In this document: positions 1 through 12,394 of the stretch, in pieces
Position numbering within the stretch: position 1 is the stretch's first letter
Layout: every line of letters starts with the position of its first letter
Assembly: GCA_018340805.1 (NCBI GenBank)
Contig: JACMZG010001908.1
Location: 31,423,394 to 31,487,393 of the forward strand
DNA: 64,000 bases
Source of the DNA: Microvelia longipes
Lineage: Eukaryota; Arthropoda; Insecta; Hemiptera; Veliidae
Direction of reading: 5' to 3'
Notes under the pieces: model-generated
What the model was told of the DNA's origin: nothing
Databases searched by the model: none
The model's input: only the letters and a program-made list of their open reading frames with translations
Translations under genes and position numbers: made by a program

Positions 1-1224
1 GGTGAAACTAAGAAGAATTAGAAAATAATACTTCACATGAGGAGGTAGACACTTGATAATTGGTAAATGAGGCAATTTCTCAAAAGCTCTTAATTATTGG
101 AGTCCTAATTCATGGATTTTTAACCATTAATATCTCATTTAAAAATAAATTATTTCTTTCATTTTGCCAGTTTGCTAGATATTATTCCTTACTTGCCAAA
201 ACTTGACGATAAGTCATAAAAAAAGGTTATTAGCACATTCTCCTATAAAAATTCGCTTACTAATCGTACAAAAAAGTGTATAGACAGTAAAAAACTCAAA
301 AGAAATGACATTTATTATATTGCATAATTTACCATTAAATAGCTCTCTTTATACGAGATCTATTTAGACCTCGCGTTTATTTAATATTGTAGGTGGAATT
401 TATACAACATTATAACTAACAGGGAACTAAAATTGTATAGTTAAGGTCATTCACTAACACTGTCGTAAATCTACACGAATACAGAATTAAATACTTAAGC
501 AATGCTTCTGAGCAGCTTTTCCCTCGTTATCCACAGGCAAATTAAATTTGAATAATACAAACATTTTTAGTAAGCATATCTTAACTTAAATTAAAATAAA
601 TAATACAACTTATACATTCATTCAAAAGCGAGTAACAAAATACATAATTAGCTTTATTATTACTAATTAGCGTCACTGTTTTGCCTTTGTACTATGTAGC
701 ATGTAGTTAACTATCAATCTAAAACAATTATCGTTAAAATTAACTTTTTCCAACTCAGAAGGTAGAATAAAAAAATAAACTATTAACTTACAGACCACTT
801 GGTTTTTTTATTTTTACTTTACCTTTTATATACGAAAAGTAATGTGTACTTATAATCCAGATTATAAGACTAGGACCTTAGACCAGGATTTTAAATGAAT
901 GGTCCGTTGCAGGTTTTTTAGACATGAGTAACGTGTGTCTGTTACCATCATACCTCGGAGTGTGTCTAAGCTAAAGAGTTAAAACCTATAGTACAAAATC
1001 CATGTTTAGGCCTAGTTGAGCAATTGAAAAATTTCTTACGACGACATTAACAGTATTAATTGACTCATCAAAAATGTCAAAAATTCATGAAAAGTAGAAA
1101 TTGTTTGGATCGATTTGAACTTTATCACGGATTTGGTCATACATAGGAATAACAAATGTGTTATATTTTCTAAAAATAGACAAGCATAAAAGTAAATATA
1201 AAGTTTCATTTTAATAGGGCAAGA

Positions 1225-1286
1225 TTACTGATGTTAAGCAGGCATTGAGCGAGGTCAGTACCTGGATGCGTGTCCGATGGGAATAA
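1225..1286 (+). pseudogene. 5S rRNA-derived fragment
   Basis: The stretch contains GTTAAGCAGGCATTGAGCG, then GGTCAGTACCTGGATG and a degraded end. This is the order of the 3' half of eukaryotic 5S rRNA (GTTAAGC, then GGTCAGTAC, then TGGATGGGTGACC). The 5' third of the gene is missing and the 3' end has diverged, so it is not a working 5S gene. It is either a dispersed 5S pseudogene or the head of a 5S-derived SINE; the latter would explain its position among other repeats. Confidence 0.6.
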
Positions 1287-1707
1287 AACAGATGTTACTA
1301 CTGTCCGAAGACAAGCAAAGCGAGTCCTAAGTGGTGAGGATTAGCTTAGCTAATCCGATACAGCGAGTTTCGATAATCCGAAGTTTCGAGGTACTTTGGA
1401 CCTGATTTTAGCCAATATTCATCCGACAATGACGCCTTTGAGGTTGATCAGATGACGAAAGTAGAAAGGGTGGTGGGGAAAACGACTCTATATGGCTTCT
1501 TCATACAAAAATATAACTGAATAATATATTTCTTAAAAAAATATGACAAGTTCTATTAATGACATATTATACGTCACCAACCAATAGATTCCAAGGTCTC
1601 AATAAGCTAAATTTTTGTGCAAAGTTTCGTCTTAATCAGAGAAAGTCTTTGAGAAATAAATATCATGATACGATGAAATGTCTACCAAGTCTTACATACA
1701 CACACAA

Positions 1708-1749
1708 ATATATATATATAATATAATAATATAATATATATATATATAT

Positions 1750-1779
<30 letters not shown>
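1708..1779. repeat. TA-rich microsatellite
   Basis: Imperfect (TA)n array broken by occasional extra A or T bases, next to a short CA run on its left. Confidence 0.9.
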
Positions 1780-1780
<1 letters not shown>

Positions 1781-3605
1781 TCTATATACATTATTACACA
1801 TTATACATTCATGTGTGTGTGTCAGAGTGTTTTTTCTCAAAGAGCCTTAATAGAGACTGGGTGTTTTCTCTATATGCTTATTTTTTCTACCAAGAAAATC
1901 GGACAATCTTAAGATGTCCCATCTAAAGAGTTGGCCTAATCAATCACGCAAAAACGTTTACCTAATTTGCTAAATCCTCTAAATCTTTAGTAAGCATGGA
2001 ATAAATATCGTAATAACATAATAAAAATAACCGTTTCTATAATAATTAGGTGAAATACTCTCACCAGGTTCAAGTGTGTGCTTTACAAGGTAAACTACTC
2101 TTACAGCTATGAGGAAGCCACGCCCGCCCAACCAATTTTTCTTTTTTCCATAAAACCATCTAAATATTATACATTTAATAATAGGATCATTGTCCTACCC
2201 CTTTATTTGAAAGATTATTTAATACACATTATATAACGAATCAGTTTTATATAATCGAATATGTCTGACCTTCTTTCTTAATTTTTCATATTTCTTTAAC
2301 TGAAATTTAATAGTTTAAAATATTATATTAAGAATGAAATCTAATTATTAAACAAATATAAAAATTAAATTAAATTTATTTAAGCAACAACAATGATACG
2401 AGTTAATACGTCATATAGATGACACAATAAATGTTTGTATTTCACATGACGCTAATTGTAAATTTCCCATCATACTGTTTATATTGTTCCTGTTCCTCTT
2501 ACAGACTTTACCAAGCTACTAAAGCTGTACTTTTTAAACACATGCAACATTAGGATTATCTTTGTTTCTCTCAAAAAAGTTAAAAACTTATTAGATTTGT
2601 TAAATATAACTGACTCTCTCAGTTTATTTATAAAAATATTAAAGGTATTCTAGGGATTGGCTATATATTTTATCTGAGGAACCACCGGTTGGTTGGCCAT
2701 AGATCTGATGTGGTTGGTAAAAGAGAAAGGTGGTAAAAGGGTAGGTCTTGGAGGAGGGTAGGTAGATTAAAAAAACAGGGTCTTGAATAAAAGGAATGTC
2801 GCATATAAGAAACTTTTTTGACCCCATGGACATTGTATAAAATAAAGAAATAGGAGAAAACTTATAGTCCAAGAGCCGGACCTGAAAAAATGTGACTTAT
2901 TTTGTACTACTTCAAACCAAATTTACCTTATATTATGAAAATATACCTTAAATTATGAAGAAAAAACAAAGTCTACCTATCCAGAGTGGAAGCCCTTCAT
3001 ATGATTGTGCATGCTCAAAATTTTATAATATCACACATATTTCAAAAATAATTAAGTGAAAAGTCTCTCCTCTAAACATAAACTTTATTGCAAAGCAATT
3101 TCAAGATGAGAAAGATATTTTGCTTTCTCAAGATAACCCAGAAAGCGAGCTTTTTTGTTGTTTCGCTGGCATATTTCAGTTTTCTTGAAATAAGAGTTTC
3201 CCTGTGCGGGTCGTGTGCAAAACATAAAAAAAAACATTTTTTTAAAGATAAAGATAATAAAATGTCCAATAAAGCGAGTGTTCAAGCATAGAAATCAGAT
3301 AACTATAACCAAAATTATGGCTCTTTCAAAAACAAATCATTTTAAAAAAATTGAACTAATGCTGATCATAACTTGGCACATGTCAGCCTTATACACGGTT
3401 ACATGTGTGCTAAATCTCAATCCGATCGGATAATTTTATGATTTTTCGAATGTCATTATTGAGGGTTAATAAGGTTAGACAGAGCCCCTAAGATCTTCAA
3501 AACGATGTTTCAGGCCTCTTAATGTATGGAGATAGGCTATGTCCCCTCTAGTATGGATACTATAGTATATGGTTGTCAGTATATAGTTGTAAATATAGAC
3601 AGACA

Positions 3606-3715
3606 ACTTCGTGAAACCACTCAAGAGACCTTTTAAACACCTGAAACGAATAATTCCAGTGACATCCCTAAATACCTTCCCTACTTTTCCTTAATCCTTT
3701 TCCTACGGTATAAAT
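3606..3715 (-). repeat. Dispersed repeat D copy
   Basis: One copy of a roughly 110-150 bp repeat whose landmarks, read on the minus strand, are a TAGGAAAAG-type start, then a 'GAATTATTCGTTTCAGGTGTTT' type block, then 'gaagttgtctgtctat'. Related copies lie near 14240-14385, 17180-17330, 22190-22320, 52720-52860, 58440-58640 and 58745-58870. No coding capacity is seen and the class is unknown. Confidence 0.5.
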
Positions 3716-3924
3716 GAGGCAAAGTTAAAAGTATTGTAGAATTTTAAATTTGAATAAAGAAAGACAGTCAGCCTACTTTTACTTTTCTTAATAATTTTAG
3801 TCATCAATTTATTAATCTTTACTTCATAATTAATTAATAAAAAATATGAGTGATATAATAGATTATAATTCATAATCAAGATATGCCTGAAAGAATAGTA
3901 TATTATGCTACTAGGTAGCAAATG

Positions 3925-4125
3925 GATTTTTGCAGACGTTTTATTAAAGCCCCCGAACGAAGGCGAGGCAGCCTATTGAAAAATTATCTGCCGAGGTGCA
4001 AGCCAAGGCTGGTAATAATGCCAAGACTCGGCTTCGCCTCGTCAGTCAAATGGCGCCTGCAGAGGCGAAGCCGATGCAGACAAATGCTAAAACGAGTCAG
4101 CAATGTTTCCTTTGCTGCATAGTAG
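3925..4125. repeat. GC-richer patch with GGCGAAGCCGA motif
   Basis: A GC-richer island in AT-rich DNA, with repeated and inverted short motifs of the type CTCGGCTTCGCCTC and GGCGAAGCCGA. The same motif recurs near 22000 and through the tandem unit at 30941-31985. It looks like part of a dispersed repeat, not a gene; the frame across it encodes nothing recognisable. Confidence 0.4.
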
Positions 4126-6343
4126 CATATATTATTTGATCTAATACGGCATAAAATATAAATTATAATAGTTTAAATATTTAACATAAAAAATTATGAG
4201 TTAAATATATAAGAGATAACGTTCTCACTATATTTTAATTTTTTTACGGACCACTAATCTTGAATATATTATAGTTTTATACACTTACTGCGTGATTTTG
4301 CTGGCAGTAAAGACTGATTTGAAGTTGATGGAATACTTAAAACTGCAATACTTAAAACAGCTCAAATATAAAGATTTCTGCAGCACAATCAAGGAAGCTT
4401 GCTGAGATTCCTCTTTACTCTGTAAAACAATTTTTTACATGCAGTAATTAATTCAATTTTTGTAGTTAATTTAAGTTAACTACTAAATAAACTAAAAAGT
4501 AAATTAATTAAAATTTAAATTAATAATTTGACGTTTTGTAAGCATTCTTTTCTTTTTAAGTTACACAAATAAAACTTTTATTTATTTATTATTTATTTAT
4601 TTATAAAATATCAGGTGGCGTGAGGTCCAATCATTCATCAATGTCAACAATGTTCCTTTCTTCATTCTCCTTATCTGATTCATTATGGTTATAAGCAACT
4701 TAACGTTTGTTTATAAACGTTATCGTTTATATACGTTTTATAATGTCTACTGCCTTTATTTAAACAAAGTAAATGAACAAAAAATAAAAAAAAACCGATG
4801 ACACAAATTTGACAACTCATGGTAAAAGATTAAAACAAGTCGTAGGTATCAGGGTTGCCAACTTTATTTTTTTAAATTATATCATGTTTTTTGTAAAAAA
4901 AATTAATACTTGTGTTAATGATAATAATTATACCGTAATATATAGTGATATTATTCAAAAAATATAAGAATCAAGCTCAAAGAATCATTGCTGACAAAGT
5001 GAAAAACACTAAAATTGACTTAATAACTTGCAACATAATAACCTTAAATAATTTCATTTCTCCTACTTGGGAGTTTTGACTTTCTTACCATTATATTTAA
5101 ATGTACCACAACTCCCTAGAAGGTTTTGTATTACCAAGCAATTTTCCCGTACTGTTTTTAAACATTTTGCTGACCGTGTAGGCAAAATGATATTTTGCAG
5201 CTTAAAAACAGTTCGGTTATGAGCAATTTTGCAGCCGTAAGTAGATAAATTAAAATTTAGAATTATAATATATTAAATTGGTAAATCATAAAATACGTAC
5301 TTAAAAATGACCACGACTGCTTTACAGCGATGTGCTCTAAATGCCTTTTAAACCAAAATAACTAATTAAGATGATAAAATTAATGTAATTGAAGAATAAA
5401 TACGCAAGAGCAATAAAGTCCAACATGAACATTTATTTTAGACTTATGATTCTTTAAAACAAATCAGTGACGCCAACATATAATGAATCTTATTATGATT
5501 CTAAAATTAGATTTGTGATTCGATTAAGTGTTTTAAGTTTAATGACAATGTATAACGACGTAACAATTGTTTAAACAATTGTTAAATTTTATGGACTTTC
5601 AGGTAATACAACAGCGATTTAATCGATAATACTTCATGACTACCGAGATTTAGTAAATAAATAAGAAAATCGGGGAGTATGTGACGCATCTAAATATTTG
5701 GAATAAGAATTATTTCATATGTTATTTAATAATAGCAGTAATTCATTTAATTAAAATAATGTACAACTTCTTTTACAAAATTATTCAAATTTTGTAAAAT
5801 AATAATTTTATTTATTAATAATTATAAATTAATGAAATTCTTATTATTAGGAATTATTTTAATAATTTGTGATTAAATTATTTAATTAATTGTAATTAAA
5901 TCTATTTTAATAAATAATAACAAATTGTAAAATAATTAACAAAATAATCATACAGAAAATTTAAATTAAATAACTTTTAGTGTCAAATCTAAATTTAATC
6001 ATTTAAAGCGAATTGACACCATAGAAAGTTACGCTAACGTCATTCTATTTAGGTGAAAAAGTAATAATTTAGAATGTGGCTACAAAAATGGTCTGCTAAT
6101 AGGGCGAATTTCCTATAACGCTTGTTTCCCAGTAACAATTTAATACATTTACATTTATTACAATTACATACATGTTTTTGGTTTGCACTTTATAGCCACA
6201 ACAGTAACGGAAATTTACCTTAGATTTTTTAAGCTTTTGGCTACTATTTTACAAAGGAAAAATGACCTTAGGATAAGAGGGGAGAATTTTTTAAAGGGAA
6301 TTCCTATCTCTCGAATTATTAAGGCTTATAAGTATGTATATTA

Positions 6344-6348
<5 letters not shown>

Positions 6349-6418
<70 letters not shown>

Positions 6419-6455
6419 ATATATATATATATATTATATAATATATATACAAACA
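6349..6455. repeat. TA microsatellite
   Basis: Long (TA)n array with minor interruptions. It ends just before the 3' end of the minus-strand SINE that follows and could be that element's expanded tail. Confidence 0.9.
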
Positions 6456-6462
6456 TATATAA

Positions 6463-6692
6463 TGCCGGTTTCGAGCCTTGCGGCTCATCAGGAATAACCC
6501 CTGCGGGAACAACCTCAGGTGGAGTGGCATCCGTTACGCTCAAAGTGTATTCTAAATTGACGATATCTAAACAATAATCTTCTATAAACTGAGAGCGTAA
6601 CCTGGGATGCGAACCCCAACCCCTTGGGTGTCAAGTGTACAAAGGTCAGTGTAAAGACTAACGCTCCAACGACCTCGGCCACGGCTTGGTGT
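6463..6692 (-). mobile_element. tRNA-derived SINE (family A) with ribozyme-like 3' end
   Basis: Read on the minus strand, the head carries an RNA polymerase III A box of the form GTGGCCGAGGTCGTTGG. About 60 bp later comes a B box, GGGTTCGCATCCC in degraded form, so the head is tRNA (Leu/Ser-like) derived. The body ends with CTGATGAG, a GCC-GCAA-GGC hairpin and CGAAAC, close to a hammerhead ribozyme core. Related diverged copies lie at 46958-47160 and, as a short piece, at 48583-48640. TA arrays abut both ends. The assignment as a SINE is strong; ribozyme activity is only inferred. Confidence 0.7.
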
Positions 6693-6693
6693 A

Positions 6694-6698
6694 TATAT

Positions 6699-6732
<34 letters not shown>

Positions 6733-6751
6733 GAATATATATATATATTAT

Positions 6752-6784
<33 letters not shown>

Positions 6785-6800
6785 ATATATATAATATACA
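6694..6800. repeat. TA microsatellite
   Basis: Second TA-rich array, on the head side of the minus-strand SINE, with scattered interruptions. Confidence 0.85.
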
Positions 6801-9800
6801 TATTATACATTCATGTGTGTGTGTATATATTATACATTCAGAGTGTATATATGCAAATATATATATTTGTGTGTGTAATGCTTGATAATTGAGTAAATGC
6901 TCAAGTTATAAAGCATAAACCGGAACCTTAAGCAAGAAATGGAGCGTTAAGCTCTGAAACGCGTATTCCAAAAAAAAAATTACCGACATGCGGACCACCG
7001 CGCCAGAATTTTTCAAAACTGAGTAAACAAGTCTAGATTGATATATAAATAATAATCGGCCGAAAGATTACGAATCCCATTATCCAATCATAAAATTAGC
7101 AAATTTCTAAAAAAAGGAAAACTTAGCTAAACCCTAAAGAGATTGCATTATTTCCATACTTTTATAGGAGGTTTTCATTTCAGCAGAAATTTCACTAAGC
7201 CAAACGGTTCATAAACGATCATAAACAGATGCGAGTATAACCTCTTTGCATAGCGCATATAGTGTTCTCACATGCAAAGTTCTGTTACCTCACTAATCTT
7301 TTCACTTGTTCTTCATTTATTTAAATTTAATTTCTGCTCTAATAAATGTATTGTGAAGTAAAAAGGTAAATAGAAATCAAAATTAAGTTTTTCGTATCCT
7401 TTTAAGCATTATTAACAAAAATACAGGACTTACGCTGACAAGAAATTCGCGAAAAGGGTGAGCCAGAGGTTTGTCGAATGAGTATTGTAGTCTGTAAGTG
7501 AAAGATGTGATGAGGACCCTTTTTAACTGGGTTTTGCTATTGACGTAATATTCTCTACTTAAATCACTTTTCACCTGTCCTTAACAGCGTTCTGTTTAAA
7601 TGAAGATAGTTTCATTTACCTGTTTTGAGTAAAACAGAAGTCTGTCGTAAACAGAACTGTGATAGACTGAATAGAAATATGATATCGTTGTTGTTAAAAA
7701 AAGTAGCGTAGGATAGAGTTAATGGTAAAGGTAATCACGTACTTAAAGAATAAGTATTATTTTATCAGATCTAATACATTTTTAAAAATACATATATTTA
7801 AGGTTCAAGCAGTGGCGGATTGAGTCAAATTGACCCTCGGTTTGGCCTATAAAAGTGCCTAAACCTAAATCTTAATTGCTATTAGCTTCCAGATTACTGC
7901 CTATATTTAATTAATTTTTATTGTTTAATTTTAATATAAACGTAAATTAACTGATATAATTTTATTTAAATAAATTAACATAGACTTAGATGAACTTTAG
8001 TAAATAAAAAATAAGTAAGTAGAAAATAAACTTAAGTAAAATAAAAATAAGCTGAAATAAAAATTAACTTTATTTATCATAAATATCTAAAGCCCTCAAC
8101 TGCTGCTTTATGGCCTTGACCAAGTATGCTAAGGGCCATCATTAGCTCTAGTTTTTAATAGGGCCCCTAAACCTCTAGGTATAATGAATAGGGGGCATAA
8201 AAATTTAGAATGTATTTTTAATAACCTAAAAAGATAATCTCGATTACCAGTAGTCGGATTTAAATTAAAATACCATGGAATTATCGCACCTAAAATACCT
8301 TAGAGACTGAATCTGATGTATGTACTCAGATTAATAAGTATAACAAAGAAAACTATCCATAATTAATTATACATGTTAATAACTTAACGGTACTTTGTAC
8401 AAACTTGTTTCTAACTTGCTAATAAATAATTTTATGTAGCAAAATAAAATATATTGTAATTATTATCAAAACGTTTATTATACTACGACCATTAAAAGAT
8501 AGTTAAGAAAGGCAAGAAGGTAGCTTTTAAAAGTCAGGCTAAGTAGTTAGACATTCTTTTATCTTAATTATTATTTTTATCAGCCTACTTTCTGTCCTGA
8601 AGCTCTTCCAAAATGGTAAAAAAGTAATGAATTTTCAAGGGCAGTCTAGCTCGTCTATGTCTAGTTCTTTAAATTAAATTACAATTCTAATTTCAGAATT
8701 ATATTCTAAAGAATATATTAATATCAACCCACTTACTATGTATAAATTACATAATAAATATATAATTAAGCATAACTTAATTAACATAGGGCAATGCCGC
8801 GTAGGTATTCAGATTTTTTGATTTAAAAATCAGATCAGGGATGTAAATTAATTAGACAGTTATACACTTGAATGATCTCCCCTTGACGTAATAAGGAAAC
8901 GTAACTTCAAAAAATTCGCTAAAGAGGGGGGTGAAAACTTTTGAAGGGGGGTGAAAACACATTAAAAATCGTATATTTTTTTAATGAATTAAAAAAAATG
9001 ACGGAAATGATTGGTAGTCAAGGAAAAAATGATTGGTAGAAAAGGAATAAGGTGTAAAACAATAAATCTTATTTTTTTATTGAAATGATCTTATGCAAGA
9101 AAAAAAATAATTAGATCAATGTAAAGGGAAACATCTTAGGGTCAATTTTTTAATTTTTTTTTCGCAGAGGTATAGTCTTTTATTTTTTAAAATAATTGTA
9201 TCTTAGAGTGAGTAAGAAAGAAAGTGAGAGACATTTTAATAAAAATGTCTCTCCTGGAGGGTTTTTTTTTTATAATCGAGTAGCTTATTAACGAGATAGA
9301 TGATTACTTTAACTTATTTGCGAAAAAGAAGTTTGGAGTGGTCAGACGCTTCAATTCTATATGAAATTATTCCATATCGTAAAGAAGGATAGGTGGCCTA
9401 CCATAACAGTATGTAAGAGTGTACTGCATTTCGGTTGCAATTACTTGTATAGAGAAACATGCCTCTGGTATATATATTGCCTTGCATCTCGCATACATAG
9501 CTGATATTCACAACAAAAATACTATCAGAAAATTAAAGTTTTAGAGTAAAAAAAGAACTTTTTTTTGAGGTAGTACGTAATTGAGCACTTTATTGGACCG
9601 TTTTTAGGATGAGAAGCCAATCATTATTGTTATAGGAGGTTATTTAGTACTTTTCACTTCCGAGGACAATAATGAATGTAAAAAAACTCCTAGGACGTAA
9701 AAGTAATTCATATGTTGGCGCCATTACTGTAATGTAGCGTGTTCAAAAAAACAATCTGTGTAAAACCCTCATGAGGTTTCTTTAAAAACGTTCATTTTGT

Positions 9801-10023
9801 TTCTGTTTTTGTTCGTAGACTTATTTTTTTTGGTTTTTAAAAGGTGTTCTAATTGACAATTTTTGTGTGTTTATTTGTAAAGCTTTTACATTTTTGAGTA
9901 AAAGTGTGAAGCTATGGATGAATTCAATGACGACGATAATATGGAGTTAATTGGACTTTGTTTTTATTATTATTTTTTTCAATTAAGTATATATAGCGCA
10001 GTTTATTTAAAGAGTGCTACCTC
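6801..10023. other. Gene-free DNA with repeat fragments
   Basis: No gene seen. A fragment at about 6954-7012 carries the GCGGACCACCGCGCCAGAAT tail of SINE family C. At 7810 a CAGTGGCGGATTG sequence resembles a single hAT-type terminus with no matching right end found. From 9226 to 9253 there is a perfect 12-bp inverted repeat (GAGAGACATTTT with its complement around AATA). Confidence 0.5.
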
Positions 10024-10168
10024 AAAAAAAATAGTGTATGCCATCCGGCTGAGAATGTCTTTATGTCTTGGCAATTTTTTCCGACTCGCTTCGCTCGTCG
10101 GTAAATCTAATTGCCGTGACATAAAGACACACTTCTCAGCCTTATGGCATAAATAACTATTTTTTTAA
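10024..10168. repeat. Foldback hairpin element, about 145 bp
   Basis: Two arms of about 60-65 bp are near-complements around an apex at about 10086-10096 (TCGCTTCGCTC) closed by CCGAC/GTCGG. Matching landmarks in the arms are GGCTGAGAA, GTCTTTATGTC and GGCAATT on the left and their complements on the right. The element carries no gene and could be a foldback MITE. Transcribed, it would make a long hairpin RNA. A small frame across it is an artefact. Confidence 0.75.
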
Positions 10169-11109
10169 CTTTATTGATTATTGTCTACAATAAATGTGTT
10201 TCTTTCCAAGCATAAATATTTGGAAAGCTGATTTCCCACTATCCTAATCGATGTTTAAAGGGGGAATTCCTCTTAAAAAAATAAAATTTTACTTTAATCA
10301 ATAATATCTTAAATTTATTAAAAAGCTTTAAGATAACTTTTAGGAAGTAATATTTTGGCTAATTATTATTTTAAAGATAAATTATTATTTTAATTTGTTC
10401 ACAGTCTTTGTTCAACTCTGATTCGAAATGAGTTTTGAATTATTCATAACACTTATCTTCTTAAAAATAATACATACCCGAAATAAATTGGAAACTACAA
10501 CATAATTAATAAAGAAATTTTTCATTAAGATAAACTTTAAACCAAATAAAGAGAAGAAAAAATATAATAATGAAAGAGAAGCCAAAAAAATAACCTTGAG
10601 ATAAAACAAAAAATGTAACATAATATTTTTAGCAAATTCAATCAGTATTTTGTGTATAAAGGGAAAGAACTACTGCTTTTTACCTTTAGAGTCTTCTAGG
10701 GAGGGGTTAACTCACTCGATCGACAGTCATCCCTTAACCTAGGTTATGAGGACCGATATTGCTTTGTTAGTGGGTGCGAATAAGTTTATCTTTAGCGCTA
10801 AAGTTAGAAAAAGGCATCAGCATCTAGTCACTAGCCCCGGGCGTTGTGTAGTATTACACTTTTATTAATTAAAAATAAAACTACCAGTTTTATTAAATGT
10901 TTATCGACTTTCTTTAGGAACAATATTATCTTTATAAATTTCATACTATAGGGTCGTTCGTATTACATTCCGTTCCCTTTATCACTTTCTCGCCTATAAT
11001 ATGAGGGGAAAAATTGTAATAAAAAATTAATAATTTGATCTGTGTTGCACCTAAACTAAAGATACTAAAATTAAAAAAAAGTACAAACACCAAACTATAC
11101 GAGGTGTTC

Positions 11110-11450
11110 CGGTAGAAGTTGAGTTCCGCTTAGAAGTAGGAATAGAGAAATTTGCGAAGGGCGCTGCATCGAATTAAACAGGCTCGGAGCCGATACGACC
11201 ACTTATATAGTAAAAAAACGGTGGTCAATCGGAAAACCTAAAATACGACCGATAAACAACATATTTCAAGTGGGGAGTCGTTTTCAATGTTGTTTGGGTC
11301 TGTGAGTTGAATTAATATGGTCCGGAGTCGAAACGAGCACTTATAGTACTCAATGCCAGAGTACCTGGGTTCGAATCCTGGTATGGTTTTATTTAAATTA
11401 TCCAGACCACCGCGTCAATATTTGTTAAAAAAATATCGGAAAACTTTGTG
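11110..11450 (+). mobile_element. tRNA-derived SINE (family C) copy
   Basis: The copy contains a B box GGGTTCGAATCCTGG near 11370 preceded by tRNA-like sequence. It aligns by eye with the stretch at 24356-24765 (shared blocks such as 'cggtaaacaacatattt', 'tgagtt', 'atggtccgg', 'taatgccagagtacc'). It is followed by the 'accaccgcgtca' tail also seen in the intron triplication at 54226-54566. Confidence 0.6.
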
Positions 11451-12147
11451 CAATAAACAATTATTCAAAGTTTAATTATAAAATTCATTCCGCTAAAAAT
11501 AAGTTGTAGTAAAATTTATTTTTTTAAAGCAATCGGGAAGCTTGTTTACATACCTAGGTAGATAGCTAGTCTGCTTTATTTTTAGGCCAATTTTAAAAGG
11601 AAAAATAAGCTAATGATTTTCAGAAAATAGAAGTAAATGATTTAATAAAGACGTATTTAATAAGAAGATCATACAACTTGACCTTGTCAGAAACAACTTA
11701 TACTTGACGATTTAATTGACTAGACTAAAATGTATTTATACCTATGAGTCTTGTATATCGTGTGAATTTAAATCACTATTAAACCAACTGCGGTTAATTT
11801 ATTTCCAACTTATTTTCCTTCGAATAAGGAATTAATTTGAAGAATAATCGTGCACACGCGCGCAATTCGAAACGACAGTGATTAGAAATGAGATTCTTAA
11901 TGGATATTATATAAAAACCTGCTTTACAAGAGAAAAACAATGAACAGTCATGGTCCCGTGGATTTATATCGTAACAAGCTTGTTTAATGAGTCTAAGTAA
12001 CCAAATATACGTTCCAAATTTTAGACAAGGATATAGGATAGGGAAATATGAACCTATAGAAGATCTAGCCATGATGTATTCTACTTTTGACTATTTTAAA
12101 GTGCTTTTACACTCTAGGAAGCGTAGTATATAAATATATGCATTACT

Positions 12148-12200
12148 CAGGGTTACGCAAAGTGTGGTGTGCAGACACCTGGGGGACTGCGGACAGATTT
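12148..12200 (+). mobile_element. Single hAT-like terminus
   Basis: CAGGGTTACGCAAAGTGTGG at the start, followed by a G/C-rich stretch, resembles the terminus of many hAT-type non-autonomous elements. A complementary end lies at 24190-24239 in inverted orientation. The two are 12 kb apart and probably come from separate insertions. Confidence 0.4.
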
Positions 12201-12328
12201 TAGGGGTCCGTGTGAGCTAATGGGTAAAATAAGATAGAAAATATGTATATATAAATATGAAAATAGAAATATGTTTGGAAGACTCGCTGATCAAGAATAT
12301 ATATATAGCTGAGGTTATACATACATAC

Positions 12329-12331
12329 ATA

Positions 12332-12391
<60 letters not shown>
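12329..12391. repeat. TA microsatellite
   Basis: Nearly pure (TA)n array flanked on both sides by short TACA/TATG tetranucleotide repeats. Confidence 0.95.

Positions 12392-12394
<3 letters not shown>

Larger units (their letters stand above)
1..6348. other. Gene-free AT-rich DNA
   Basis: I see no coding exon with a recognisable protein family on either strand. Apart from the separately listed 5S-derived fragment, TA array and GC-richer patch, the stretch is low-complexity A/T-rich sequence with short scattered inverted repeats. Short open frames here have no conserved motif, no codon bias and no plausible splice sites. Confidence 0.6.

Noticed and set aside
6183..6543. Open frames across the TA arrays
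   Set aside because: Repetitive Tyr/Ile peptides are translations of (TA)n.
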